DNA from: Daphnia pulex
Lineage: Eukaryota > Arthropoda > Branchiopoda > Diplostraca > Daphniidae
DNA length: 64,000 nucleotides
Assembly (NCBI RefSeq): GCF_021134715.1
Contig: NC_060018.1
Location: forward strand, 8,821,501-8,885,500
Direction: 5' to 3'
The position numbers and the translations under genes are program-made. Of this stretch, positions 37,174 to 49,992 are shown in pieces. Numbering within the stretch: position 1 is the stretch's first letter; every line of letters starts with the position of its first letter. The notes under the pieces were generated by a model that saw only the letters and a program-made list of their open reading frames with translations, ran no database searches and was not told the origin of the DNA.

Positions 37174-40100
37174 TGGAAGGGACTCGCATATCCTGCATGA
37201 CACACACGAAACAATATGCAAGTGTGGGTCAGATTTGAATTCATGAGACGCGAGGGGGTCTACACGTATACATACCAGCAGGCAGCGACGATATATAGAA
37301 CAAGTAATACAAGAGAGAGAGAAGAGAGCTAGCTGCTAGCTGCTAGCCTAGCTATATAGCCTATGGGGTATATAATGTCTACATCTTCCGGACGCAATTC
37401 CGGTCTTCTTTCTCTTTCATCGTCCAACGAAGGCAAAGAACAATGATGAGAAAGGAGAAGAAACGTAAAGGGAGAGAAACACACAAGAGGAAACATTCTG
37501 ATAGATATGAGCATTCCTTTTATCTGGGGCTTTTATCGTGGCCCTCTTTTCTCTCACTTACGGCGGCCTCCGTCTACATATCACATTCTTCTGGACTCTG
37601 GACTGGACAAAGGCCAAACAACTCGTATACACACACACGCACACGCACATATATGTTGTACAGTATATATACTTCTATTGACCGCTGGCATTTCCCTCTT
37701 TTATTTCCACCATCCCAAAGACATTCAGCACGACCCAGAGAGGGAATCAATATTCAAAGAACCATTTCCTTCACTTCCATCTTAAATTATTATTTTATTT
37801 TTTCTTGAGACAAAACATTACGATTTCATCGAATAAAGTTACTAGGTACGTATTACTTTATCCTTTCTTGGCCATTAGCTTCTCTTTTCTTTAATCCTGA
37901 GTGCGTGATGAAGGGCTGACGTCAGTTCACGCGTTCTATCCATATCTCATCACCAGCTGTCGTTGCGATGTATGGGCGCTCTACTCTGTTGGCGACGCCT
38001 TTATAAACAGGCTCATTACTGATCTATCACCGACGGCGTTTTTTTCGGCCTTTTTCTTATAGACATTACAACTCAATGTGTACATACACACATCTATTGG
38101 CTGTTGGCTTTCCTTCTCTTTTTTATTTTTTTTTTTATTTATTTTCTTTTTTTTTTGCTCTCCTTTTTGGCTAAGGAAATTGTCTGACCTGTCAACACCA
38201 TCCGGCTCCTGGCCAAACTTTGATATATATAATAACACAAGGAAAAGCGGACGAGGGAGAAGAAGAAGAAGAAGAAATAAAGCCCGGCATTATTTTCTTA
38301 AATAGCAAAGCCAAAGTGGTGCGGTTATATAGTTGTAGTGGTGGTGATAGTGTACGGCAGTGTCGATGATGACTTGGGCACTCTCTCTCCCACTTTGGTG
38401 GAGGCTGAGATTCTCCCCTGTTATGTCAAAGAAGAGAAAAGTTTCTTATGAATAAACAGAAAATCCCGCTCCGTCACGAACTTTTCTAGAGAAAGAAGAA
38501 AAAAAAAAAAAACGAAACGAAAAGAACCTATCAGTATGATGGGGGGGAAAAATATATTTTTTTCTTCTTCACACACGACACACGAACGGCCGGCGAAGCA
38601 GCAAAGAAGCTCTCGGGCTATTCATTCGGCGTTGCTCAAACAAAACGCCAAAGAGAGAAGAAAAGAAAAGAGACCCGAGGATCGGTTACGCCTACCGCGC
38701 TATACAGTTACGTCGTCGTTTCCCTCATTTCTTTTATTTCTACAGAAAATACCAATTTTACTTTTATTTTTTCTTGAATGATTATTCCCTTTTGATTCTC
38801 TTTCTTTTTTTAAAAATTAAATTCAACAACATGCCCGAACCGGTATATACACAGCAACACCGAACCTATTCATTAAAAATTCTTCGTCTAACTCTCCGTG
38901 TCCCGTCCCTATGTGTTTAACGCATTCATACATAATAGAAATTGTATAGTATACTTTGGTTGTGATGGATCGGTCTCTGCTTGGATCGTATATATACTCT
39001 TAGCGATATTTATTGGCTCTCTCTTGTGGATTTTGTCCGTCTATTATCCGTCCGCTGTACACACAACCCTCACCATTATCACGCCGGTCCCCGGTGATTG
39101 CACGTCAACCGTTTGAGGGGAAAAAAAAAAAAAAAACTGGCGAAAAATTCCAACTTTTCCCCGTTGTAGAAAGTGGCGCGTAAGACTAGCAGATCAAAAA
39201 CGGCCAGAATTTGTTAGTCGAGGAGGTGTAGACAAGATGCTATAGAGAGGAGCTGGGCCAGCAGTAAGAGAACCCAGGAGCTCTGAGTCGTTTATCTGGT
39301 TCGATCTTTCCTCGTTGGGGACTGCATGTATTCCATTTGTCCCGCCCGTGTGTGTGTCTATTGGAGGGGGGTGTCCAATGTTGTTGTGTAGATTCCCTTC
39401 GTCCTTTTTGGCCTGTGACAAGAGGAAAAGTTCAAGGGCGATGGGGCCATCAGTCAGGCAACCAGCGACGACACTCTTTTTCTTTAGCTGCTGCTACAAC
39501 AGCAGCTATTGGCCTCCGCGCGTCTTTTGGGAGTCCAAATCATTTGAATTATTCATAGAGTTACATAAAGAAGAAGAAAGAAGAAAAGCCCTTAAACTTT
39601 TGGGGGGAGAGTTGCGGACGGAATAATAACAAACAACAAGAAAGAGAAGAGAGGGCAAGAGAGGGGTCGCCGTGGTGGTGGTGGTGGTGACGGGCCAGCC
39701 CAAGAACTTTTGACTTTGCGCCCGTCCATCAAGACGTGTACAGCACTACGGCTATTAAATGATGGCCGAAGAAGATGATCTCTCTGTTATTATTATTATT
39801 ACGCAGACTAAAATAGGTCGTTGGGTGTGAGGGGTGGGTTGGGCGAACTAAAAAAAAAAAAAAAGAAAAAAGAAAATGTCGGTTACAAATCCGTACCTTG
39901 GGGATTGGTCGGCATGAACTTTTGGGCCGTTTAGGGCGCGGGGTTTCGCGTGCCATCGATCGGTTCAAAGTCTTACTGATGGTGTGTCGCCTCAGCGGTG
40001 AACGCCGAGTCACTAAAGTCGGGACCTCAATCAGCCGCCCCCCCCCCACCCCCCCGAAAAAAAAAATGCACTGCAAGGACTTCGACGTCATTAAAAGGGC

Positions 40101-43100
40101 GGGCTGCTGCTTTTCCCAACAGTAAGGCTTCTTCATTTCTACTACACCGGAATATATATATATACGCCTCCTCTTTTTATTCTGCTACTGTTGATCCATT
40201 GATTTCGCCCAATCGATCGGATGGCAACCGAAGAAGATGATGGCCCACCACTGCTAAGGATTCTTTTTCATCTTTGAACTTTTTCCGGGGGCTGGTGTGT
40301 GGGAGGGCATTGCGATCGTCGCTTTTCCCTGTTTTTTTTCTTTTTTACGAATTTCATTTGTTGTTTTCTCCTACGCCCACTTTCTATATATATGTGTGTG
40401 TGTGTCTGGCTTTATTCCCTTGATCCCTCTTAACCACTCCAGCTGCAGCCCCCATCACAAACTGTGTAATTTTCCCCCAAAAGTGTATACGCACAGCAAC
40501 TAGCTATACGGGATGATTTATCACGCCAGCGAAAAAAAAAAACTAATAAAATAAACACCAAGCGAATATATATACTTCTATACGTATACTATTTCTATGA
40601 TATTTTTGAAATTTTTTTACCGTTAATGGATGGAGTAATGGCGTCTCTTCTTGATGAATGATTTCCCAAGTACTTGCTTTCCACCTCCTCTATCACAGTG
40701 CTGCTGCTGGAGATGGTCGTCATGGAGAAAAGAGTATCATCTTTCATACAGAGAGAGAGAGAGAGAGGTGACTCGGTGTAGTGTACGTGATTTACGATTT
40801 CTTATACTTCCACGTTCGTCCGCCCTTTGCGGTTTGTGATCGTTCGTACTTTTACCCGCAACTTCACTTGATAGCCATTACATTTACTTTTCTTCGCAAT
40901 ATAAGGATAAGCAATTCCCTTTCTTTCAAAACTAAAAATCAGGTTTGATAATGTTAATAGGTAATAACAAACGACGTGGATTGCATTATAGCTAATCGCA
41001 GTACGAGTCATTCACAATAGACAAAAAACCAAACAAAAACAAAACAAGAGAAAAAAAGGAATAAATCTGGCGTATTTTTGATAGAAGAAAGATGCCAAAT
41101 AGAATGGGCTGAATATATAGTCGAAACATTTCTATGGCACGGATTGTGTACACAAGTCTATAGTGAACATATCCTGCAATGGGAATGTTTACCTTGTTTA
41201 CTCGGGTCTCGTTCCATTACCATTTTGAGCGAAATATAAAGACCAAACGGAAAAAAGAATTGAAATCGGTGGCTATTTCTATTCGAATCGTACGGATTTC
41301 CCTTATTTGATGCAACCAGCAGCCGAGTTGAAAATAAGTTTAGGGTCGCATTCCTCAACAACACGGCCATTCTGTTTTGTTTTTCCTTCTTTTTCTTCTT
41401 CTTCTTCTTTCTTCAAAAACACTTCATAGATATAAATGAGGAAAGCGACTTTGGAATAATTCACGGCCATCCCTGCGAGCTCTTTCGGGCTTTCTTAATG
41501 GCCTCTCATTTGTCTTGCTGCACCTTTTCTTCTTCATCTCCTTTGTCGTCCGTCTTCTTCGTCTTTTTCTTGTGTCGTGTTGCCTTCCTGGCGTATTACC
41601 TTTCGAGACCTTCTGGGCTGACGGAGAAGTTTTCTGATTCAACAATCTGTTACCCGGAAATTTCATTTTTCTTTTTCTTTTTGTTTTGTTTTGTTTAATT
41701 CCCTCACTCGATCCGTTTATCAAAGCAAAAGGGCCTGTAATGAGTTCACATTCATCAAAGAGCCCTAGAGGTTCGCTCGTGAGCAGGCCTCTCCATGCAG
41801 GATGGGTCCGTGAGAAGGGCCATCCAATATGTTGGATGAATGTGAAAAAGGGTTAATGAAAGGTCATTTGCACCCTCATAACGTCTTCGACTTGTAATGA
41901 TACTTGCGCTCGAGTCACACAGTATACCGTCGAAAGGCGACTTGATAAAAACGGAATTTAAAATTCAGATTCATTGGTATTTATCGCGCGGGCATTAATA
42001 GTAAAATTTATATAACAAATTTTGGCTGCCAATCTGCTTGGCAAGAGAGGAATAAAGGATTATTGAAACGACCGCACACATGGAGTGCACCTAATCGATA
42101 AATACACGTACAAAGTAAAAAAAAAAAATAATATAAAATAAGAGTATGTAGGAGGTGATGGTGGTGATGGTGGTGGGAGGGCATCACGTTGGAAGGATGA
42201 ATGTTTTCGGTTGGGACATTGATGAATGACGATGTTCTTTTGAGCTCGTCATCAGATCATTACGCCTTGTATCTATTGACAACGAGAACCGGGCCTAACT
42301 CTTTGAGGACCGCGCTGAGATTGCTGAATGCTGATGTTGCCTGTCGTTCCATCAAGGATGTGCTGTAAAATAAGTGAAGGATTTGAGCCAGCCAGCAGCC
42401 AACCACCAACGGCTGACGCTGGTTTTCAGCTTTTCAGAGCTTTCAGCCATTTCGTTCCGGCGTTCCGGAAGAATGAACGCGCGCGCCACCGACCGCGGAA
42501 TTATTTTTTTTTTTTCTTCCCCTCTTTTTCTTTCTTCTTCTTTTTCTTGTTGGAGCCGGAATCACAACTACATCCATCTAGTTCTTCCTCCCTATTTATC
42601 CATTTTAGCCTCTATATACCTCCCACCGCACCATCTCGCCACCACCCTTTTCTTTTTCTGAGGGTGGAGGGGAGGAGGGGGGGGGGAGAGAAAAGAGACG
42701 CGCCGATAAATATTAATGGTTGCGGGAGTTTTCCGCTGTTGTCACGAACGATTTATTGCTTGACGTCCGCAACAGCCGACGCGTTATTATTCGCTCCAGA
42801 ACAGCGAATCGCGATGCTTGGACGGAAGGAACAGCAACCAAGACAGAGGCAGAAAAAGGACAAAATGAAAAGAAGAAAACGGCTTAATAAGAAAATAGGC
42901 AAAAGCCAAAAAAGAAAAAGAAAGAAAAAAAAAACCTATAGCTGTAGACGACACACGGGAAAGAATAAGAAAAAAAACGACATTCATCACGTTCCGCGTT
43001 CCAAGGCGACACGACTGTCAATCCACGGGAAACAAAACGACGACATTCCTTTTAGCTTTAAGCTCCTTTTTTCCCCCTCCTTCATCTATAGTATTGCTGT

Positions 43101-44690
43101 TGGAGGCATCTAGCGTCTATACACAGCAGAGAAGAAATAAATATCTATATTTCACGAAATGACTTATGACCGGCATAAAACATTTATTATCTGTCTGCCC
43201 CCACTGTTTCGTGTCGCTGGGTGCGGAACAGTTTTGGGGGGAAAAGGAAGAACATCGGATAACACACACAACCGCGGATTAATATTGAAAAATCACTTCG
43301 GAAACTGTCGAGTCAATCGTGGCACAGTGAACCACAGCAGCTGTAGGAGTGTAGGTTGATGATCCGTGCCAAAAAGGATCAACGGGCGCAATGCAATATT
43401 TACTTTGGATATCGTTGCCGACTCTGCGGACGTGCATGGTTGTCTGTTTTTTCTTCCCCGTTATTCATAATTGCAACGGTTGGTTGCGACATGACTCAAT
43501 ATATGTAATTACTACGGAAGCGACCAACAAACAACTCTTGTGGAACAGCAAAAAGTGTCTCTTGGTTCAAACGCCAGCCACCTTTATAGGTGTAGAATTT
43601 CACTTGCCACAAATTGCCCAGTCAGCTTCTAAAGAGCTTACACCATCTGCAGACAACCCGCACATATCAGAAGAAAAAAAATAGAATCCTGAAAATGTCT
43701 TGGGAAATGTAATCAACAATGGAGCCTATAGTATAGTTCCCCCAATAAGCCAGCAATCCAGGCAACTGGCAACCAGTTACCATAGAGATCTTATCATATA
43801 AATGTAGCTATGTAGTGATGGCGGCCAGTGCGTGTATACCAAAAAGGTTTTACTTTCCCACTGCTACTACTAGCTACTAGTGAAACGCGCTATACACTAT
43901 GTTATGTCCACCGAAAGCTAAAAATCCTTCTAAAATGGATTACAATAATCTTGAGAAAAGCTGATTTGTTTGGTCCTTTACTTCACCATAGCTATAGGAA
44001 GCTATATGAACATATAGCTTAGACTCTTTTTTTTTCTCTCCAAGAGTCAGCTCATTTTGTGTGTGTGTGTGTGTGTTTTCTCCTGGATTTCCTGTCAAGT
44101 GCATTCCATTAGTCAATCAGGAACTTTAGTAACAAAGGACAAGCCCTGCTGTCCTTCACCTAGCTGTTTACAAAATTTTGCTTGTTCATAGGCAGGCCAT
44201 ATTTCATTTAAGATTTTGTTTGCACCGACCGGTTCCAGTGTTGAAGACTAAGTATGGCAAATTCCTATTTAGAATAATCAAGGCCACAATGTCAGCATTG
44301 ACTACCGGTAACCTACTTCTTCATCAAGAAAGAGCGGAACCCATTAATCTGAAAGCGAACGGAACTTCAATATAACAAAAGAGCTCTCGTTGTACACAAT
44401 CGCCACCTGTTGCGCACAACCATACAGATTTAATTTCAATTACCCAATTCGTTGCTTGGTGTGATTCAGATGTCTGTGGCTCACGACAGTCAATATGACG
44501 GCTATACTGCATTCAACTACCATCTTCTCTCGAAGGACAAGAATAGTGTAATCGTAAGTGCACAACGATCTACTATCTTGCATCTTACGATTGCAAGATA
44601 GTTTCGATAGGCTATTCGGTCTGATACTCATATATTGTAACAGTATACAGAATAAATTTGAAATGATGTTAAAAGACAGTGGCACATCGT
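37174..44690. other. Gene-free DNA (block 7), simple-repeat-rich then becoming more AT-rich
   Basis: No recognisable gene. A third perfect CRE palindrome lies at 37917-37924. Repeats include (AG)n near 40752-40767, C tracts near 40040-40057, a GATGGTGGT-type array at 42154-42178 and (GT)n at 44059-44076. From about 43.1 kb the polypurine tracts fade and the sequence resembles the gene cluster that follows. A pair of overlapping hairpins at 44550-44601 sits just downstream of the nucleoside hydrolase stop codon. Confidence 0.6.
44550..44601 (-). other. Two mutually exclusive hairpins downstream of the nucleoside hydrolase gene
   Basis: A perfect 10-bp stem (44573-44582 with 44592-44601, 9-nt loop) overlaps a longer-range stem (44550-44561 with 44580-44592, one bulge). 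Both cannot form together. They lie 90-140 bp past the stop codon, probably in the 3' UTR or at the 3' end. Function is unknown. Confidence 0.6.
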
Positions 44691-46118
44691 TCACTCAGTT
44701 GCTGGTGGTGGCGTGTAATCGACACTGGGGGCGTCCAGGGACCAAAGCATCATTTTCTTGAAGAGTTCGATATCCACGCGATCTATCAAGTACACGTTGG
44801 GTGTCTTTCCGACAATCTTTTTCCCATAATCGACGACCATTTGCCCGCGAGTGAAGTTCCCACTCAGTTCAACCGTGGCGTAATGGAGCGATTTTTGTGT
44901 CACATAACGGGGGTCGATGACGGCAGCCACGGCCAGCTGATCGCAAACACTAAAATAAACAAACAAACAACAAAAAGCTAATACCGAATTCGATTAAGAA
45001 GGCTTGCTTATCATTGATTTACATATAAGTGTCGAAGTATTTCTGGGCGATAGATTGCGCTTCGATCTTATTCATCAGCCGACACTGAGGACTATCTACT
45101 TTTCCGTAAACATTCATCCGCCAATCCTAAAAAATTGTAAATACAAATTATAATTGATCAACAAAATTGAAGAACGATTTCCCATACCCAATCCAGCTTT
45201 GCCCTGTGTAAGCAGAGTTCCCAGGAAGCAATGTAAGTCGGGCATTTGGTGTTCTGTAAAACGACGTATGCGGCCTCTGGATCGCAATGGAAATTAAATT
45301 CAGCAGACACGGTGATATTGCCGATTCCTGTTCATTCGAATTGATTTCAGAATTATTCTTGTAACTCGGGTACGCATCTCCGCACAACCTTACCCTCAAC
45401 ATTGCCCCCCATTATGTATAATTCCTTCAAGTTGGAAGCAAATTGATCATCGAGACGCATAGCTAACGCTAAATTAGTAAGTGGACCCAAAGCGACGAGT
45501 GAAATTTCATCTGTAAAAAGAAAAAAAAAAAAAAAAATAAAATTGTTGAAATTTGGTTGAAACTGTCCAGTGCAGTATGAGCACAATAACCTATTTTGTT
45601 TACTTGGATTCTCCCTAACCATACGAACGAGAGCATTTACAGCGTGTTCTTGCTGGACGTTCCGCAGATCAGGTTCCTCGTCGTGATTGCTGTCACCGAA
45701 TCCATCGTTCCCGTGATATGGATCGTCCAGGTCAATGGGTTCAACAAGGGACGTGTGCGCACCCTTATAAATCGGAATCTGACCACGTTGAAAATATCAC
45801 CTAACACATGTAAACATATACACTTAAGTTGTTAAAATATATAAATTCTCACTTGATTCAGGTTTGCAGCTGCTAAAGTCCTCGATACATTTTTTACAAC
45901 ATTATTACTGTGATGAACGAAAATAGTTCAAGAATATTTGCGTACGAACGAAAAAGAATAAAAATAGCTTTTAAACGTATATACAGGGTGGTGTTCCCGT
46001 GCGTCGTTGTTATGGCAACAAGCTCGACGACTCCAACTTTATGAGCTTTGGTCGCTAAAAACAAAGCACTCGCATCATCCATTCCGGCGTCGCAATCAAC
46101 AATCATTCGTTTCGCCAT
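44691..46118 (-). CDS. Inosine-uridine preferring nucleoside hydrolase family protein
   Basis: Seven exons join with consistent phase into 327 codons: 46118-45985, 45907-45853, 45778-45604, 45510-45394, 45327-45188, 45126-45023 and 44949-44691. All six introns are GT-AG and 61-93 bp. The N-terminal DCDAGMDD (Asp8, Asp10, Asp14, Asp15) is the calcium-binding signature of nucleoside N-ribohydrolases. Later blocks are VALGPLTNLALA, YIMGGNVEG with VSAEFNFHCDPEAA, and a C-terminal DPRYV...ATVEL...RGQMV block. The enzyme class hydrolyses ribonucleosides to base plus ribose in purine/pyrimidine salvage; substrate preference cannot be read from sequence alone. There is no signal peptide, so it is probably cytosolic. 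It is transcribed in the same direction as the helicase gene 0.4 kb upstream. Length is typical of the family and no lesion is seen. Confidence 0.93.
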
Positions 46119-46525
46119 CTAAATTATCCAATAAATGTTTTAAATGCATTTAAAAAAAGTATCTCTCAAACTAAATAGATACCAACCACGAACTTAAAAA
46201 TTCTAAAGTATTTTGGTACGCCCTAGGTTAACGTCTAAACGAAGACTGATGCACACGTGTGTGACGGTCGTGACTGAGCAGCGAGCAGAAGACTTCGGAC
46301 CTTGTCCAATGAAATGAGAAGAGACATCTAACGAAGACCTTTTCACATAGAAAACGAATTTTGTTGAAATAAAACCAGAGCAAACGAATAATATTAATAA
46401 TAATAATAATTTTAAAAAAAACGGAATAATACCAGAGCAAACGAAAAAAAAGAGAAACAAACAAGATATCTGTTGAAAAACATCACAATGTATTCATCGG
46501 ATAAACGCTTAATTCAATCTAAAAA
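46119..46525. other. Intergenic region between helicase and nucleoside hydrolase genes
   Basis: A 407-bp AT-rich spacer with a short AAT-type run near 46388-46410. It should contain the 3' end of the helicase transcript and the promoter of the nucleoside hydrolase. I see no TATA box in a convincing position. Confidence 0.6.
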
Positions 46526-48333
46526 TCAGACAAGCAAAGATTTATCGTGTTTTTTCAACACTTGGCTATTAATGAGACGCTTAATGTTTGCGTTGACGTT
46601 TGGTAGTTCGTCTTCGTGGGTTTTTCGCGCTGCATATTCGATTTTCTGTACGAGTTCAGCTTCAGTTGGATGGCAAACGAAAGTGGTCACTATTCCAGTG
46701 GAAGGGCGGCCCACGCGTCCAACGCGGCCGCATCGGTGGATATAGTCGCTGATATTATTTGGAACGTCGTAATTGACTACATGGTGGGCATTTGTAGTGT
46801 CTAATCCGCGGGACACAACGTCTGTACAGCTGAGCACCATTTGTTTGCCAGTCAGAAATTCTTCGAATCGGCCAACCCGGAAATGTTGCGCCATGTTACC
46901 GTTGAGATTGACACATGAAACTCCGTTTTCATTCAAAAACATTGACACCCAGTCGCAACGGTCCGATCTGTTACTAAAAACGATAACGGGAAGATTCCGC
47001 GAAACATCCTTCTTAACTAGTTCCAAGAGACGAGCCGGCTTATCTAAATGAGAGATCCGAACGAATTTTTGTGGAACATGAGGCAAGAGACGGTGGAGTT
47101 GTTGGGTGGTAACTTTGTTGAAACTGCTGAAAGGAATGACCTGGGACAAAATTTCTTCGGCGCTGCGAGGAATTGTTGCGCTGGCCATCATCACCTGTAC
47201 ACCTTGGTACACTCCCTCAGTCGGACGAGTAATTTGCAGTGGACATTTGCGGAGAAAGTGGGAAACTTTCTCATTAAAAGAATCGTCTAGTAGAGTGTCG
47301 GCTTCATCAAGCACCAAATGCTTCAGCTGATCCAGACGGACAATGTGGTTGGTTGTCAACTTGCTGATGGCGCCAATGGTGGAAAATAATATGTCAACCT
47401 CTGCGAATTCGGCGTTCAACATGTCTCTTTTGAGTCGTCCTCCAGTGACGCACTGTGCTTTGATAGGTAGATTTTCGATTAAAGACTGACAAACCTTACT
47501 GATTTGCTCACACAATTCTCGACCTGGGGTTATTACAAGACCCAAAGGGGCGTTAAGTGGCTTTGCTGAAGATCCTTCAACAACATTTTTTGACATTTTG
47601 TAGTCCAAAATCTTTTGGATGACTGGAGCTAGATAGCTAAGGGTTTTTCCACTGCCTGTTTCGGCAGCTATCAATGTGTTTTCACCTCTGTAAACTGAAC
47701 GAAAAAAAGTTATTATCACATATAAAACTTAATATATCATAATTTATAACCTGATTTAATTGCTAACTTCTGTACAACAGTAGGTTTAGTGCAACCCATC
47801 TTTGTCAAGTTTTCAGTAAGTAATTCACTGATAAGAAGTTTGCTGAAATCACTTTCTTCATCTCTAAGTATAGAAGGATTTGGCCCTTGACTGTTGATGA
47901 CAAAGTGATCTCCATTTGTTTTACGATGACCCCAACTTCTTGATGTCAAAGGAACTTTATCAAATTTCCTGCAACATGGAGATAACTAAGAATAAACATA
48001 CTATTTTATTTACATTCAATCAACAATTTATAATACCCATAAGATTGTCCTGAATAATGGTTTAAATTGGCATCTTTGCAAGAAACTATACATACCTAAG
48101 AATAAATAAATTAAATCAAAGTGAACAAATTCATAACATTTTTAAATTTGTGAACCAACCTTGAGATTTCCTTTGTAAGATTTATTCAATTTATCCTGTT
48201 CTTGTCTTTCGTTTAAATCTTTTACCATTTTTTTGTGCCATTTTCTTGGCATTGTGATTGTCTCTGGTTTTGAAACTGTCGATATTGCACGACTAAATAA
48301 TTTCAGCGACTTCATTACGAGAAATCGTTCCAT
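46526..48333 (-). CDS. Ddx28: DEAD-box RNA helicase, DDX28-like (mitochondrial)
   Basis: Four exons join in phase into 539 codons: 48333-48160, 48095-48037, 47968-47751 and 47694-46526, with GT-AG introns of 56-68 bp. The in-frame codon at 48429 is GTG; the first in-frame ATG is 48333. Motif I AAETGSGKT is at residues 160-168, a Ia-like TPGREL at about 206, DEAD at 280-283, SAT at 322-324 and HRCGRVGR at 470-477. A basic, Ser-rich N-terminus without acidic residues fits a mitochondrial presequence. The RSWGHRKTNGDHF stretch ahead of the core and the total length (the vertebrate protein is about 540 aa) point to DDX28. DDX28 is an ATP-dependent RNA helicase of mitochondrial RNA granules needed for large mitoribosomal subunit assembly (family knowledge). 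The canonical PTREL is TPGREL here. Confidence 0.9.
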
Positions 48334-48919
48334 GTTGAATTGGTTGCTTCTTATAGGAAGTAAATTAAACTTGCTCAATTTTATACCTATAAATAAGCTG
48401 GATGCACGATGCACACATGTACAGCACACACCATTGCAGCCGACACAACAGATGTTTCATTACTCTCTTTAAGCTTTCTAGATGGTCTTCCATGTAAGTT
48501 TCACTGTTTCTAGAGAATTATTTCATGGACATCCCCTTTAAATGATCTCTGCCTAAGTAATAAAGTTCAACAAAACATCATCATACAAATAAAAAAAACA
48601 ATTAACATATTTATTTACTTGTACTTGGTAGGATTTGCGACATTCATTTATTTAGACCCTTAGACTGAATGACGAAAATGACGTCCGAATGACGCATATC
48701 CGTGCCTTAGGCCTTAGCTTAATATTATAAAATGTGATAAAAGAGGTTTAACCTGTTTCAAAACAAGTTGGAGAAATAAAATTAATCATTGCAATTTCCA
48801 ACACATTTACAGTTTTAAGATTGTTCTGCCTCTTTGTCAGAAACATTTTATTGAACGTCACAATTTCGGGGTTAAGAGAAAAACAGAAGTATAAACGGAA
48901 AGATGAATGAAATTTCCCA
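48334..48919. other. Intergenic region between ERH and the helicase gene
   Basis: A 586-bp AT-rich spacer. It should hold the ERH 3' UTR, with a minus-strand AATAAA (plus TTTATT) near 48846-48851, and the helicase promoter. Nothing else is recognised. Confidence 0.6.
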
Positions 48920-49453
48920 TTAAGGAGCTTTAGCTGCTTGACGTCTCAACAAAATGTAGATTTTTTCTTTAATCCAGTCCTTATTGTATGGAGCATAAGT
49001 ATTGCTGATCTTCTGGTACCTGAAATAAAAATAAACATGGAATTAGTTCCCTTTAAGAATTTAAATCAATGAAATGAAATAAATAATTGAAAATTATATT
49101 TTTTTAAGGGTTAATCATTAATTCAAAAGGTGTCTTTTCAATAATATAAAATGAGCCCTTACACTAGGCAGGAGAGATCGGTCAACTGATCAATGAAGTC
49201 AAACAATTGGCTGATATCATATGTGATGCTAGGAGTGTTTGGATTCAGTCTTTTTAAATGCTCTTCGTAGATTTTACAAACACCTTCCATACATTCGTTT
49301 ACTGATTCATAATCAGAATACGTTCTCGTCTCCGGCTTGGGTCCGGGCTGGACTAGTAAGATCGTGTGAGACTAAAAATGTGGTATAGGAAAAATACATT
49401 AACTTATCAATTCCAACAGCAGGAAGCGTTTTTGTTTCAAATTAACTAACCAT
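48920..49453 (-). CDS. Erh: Enhancer of rudimentary homolog
   Basis: Three exons give 103 codons: 49453-49451 (ATG only), 49371-49163 and 49019-48920. Both introns are GT-AG (79 and 143 bp) and the phase is consistent. The protein shows [49 protein letters not shown] and [21 protein letters not shown]. This is the near-invariant ERH fold, one residue shorter than the usual 104. ERH is a small homodimeric nuclear protein that works with RNA-processing partners and was named from an interaction with the pyrimidine-synthesis gene rudimentary in flies (family knowledge). The initiator ATG sits immediately before the first intron, so the first coding exon carries one codon. It diverges from TMEM267, with 539 bp between the start codons. 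Confidence 0.97.
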
Positions 49454-49992
49454 TTTTGTTTCTGTCTTGGAACGTTGTTTTAAAATCTTTAAATTCGCAT
49501 CCAGGTTTGTTTTCTCGGAAAACTTTCAGTGCAGTTTTTTGGAGAAGCCTATTGTTAAAACGTTGCATAATTTCAAAATAGATGCAATCGCGCAATGAAG
49601 TCAGAAACAAATAAAAAGATATAAAGTCAGAAATCGTTAATATCTAACTTCCAAAAATTTAATTAAAATAATTACAATTTTTAAAGAAGTTTAAATTGAC
49701 ATGTATCAAAATTATTTTACGAATAAAATAAAGATAGTATAATTTAGCCTTTAGGGGCAATATGGCAACTTCCCGTCTTTTCAAAACAAACCAGCAAAAC
49801 AAATATAATATACCGTCTCTAACCATTATTAATAAAGAAAAATTAAATCGGGAAATCGTAAACAGAAGTGCCCAATTTGCTTTGCTATCTGTATATATTA
49901 TGCCTTAAAGTGAGACGTAATTTTTGTTTAAACTTAATTGATATGGCAACCAGTTTTCCATAAGAATTCCGTTAAATTTTGTGTCGGGAAAA
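49454..49992. promoter_or_regulatory. Shared divergent promoter region of ERH and TMEM267
   Basis: The 539-bp AT-rich interval separates two start codons pointing away from each other. No TATA box, Inr or CpG-rich core could be assigned with confidence. Assignment as a promoter rests on the divergent gene arrangement. Confidence 0.55.

Noticed and set aside
42328..43113. 261-codon plus-strand open frame
   Set aside because: Composition is Phe/Ser/Pro then Lys/Arg/Gln-rich, following poly-T and poly-A tracts. No motif.
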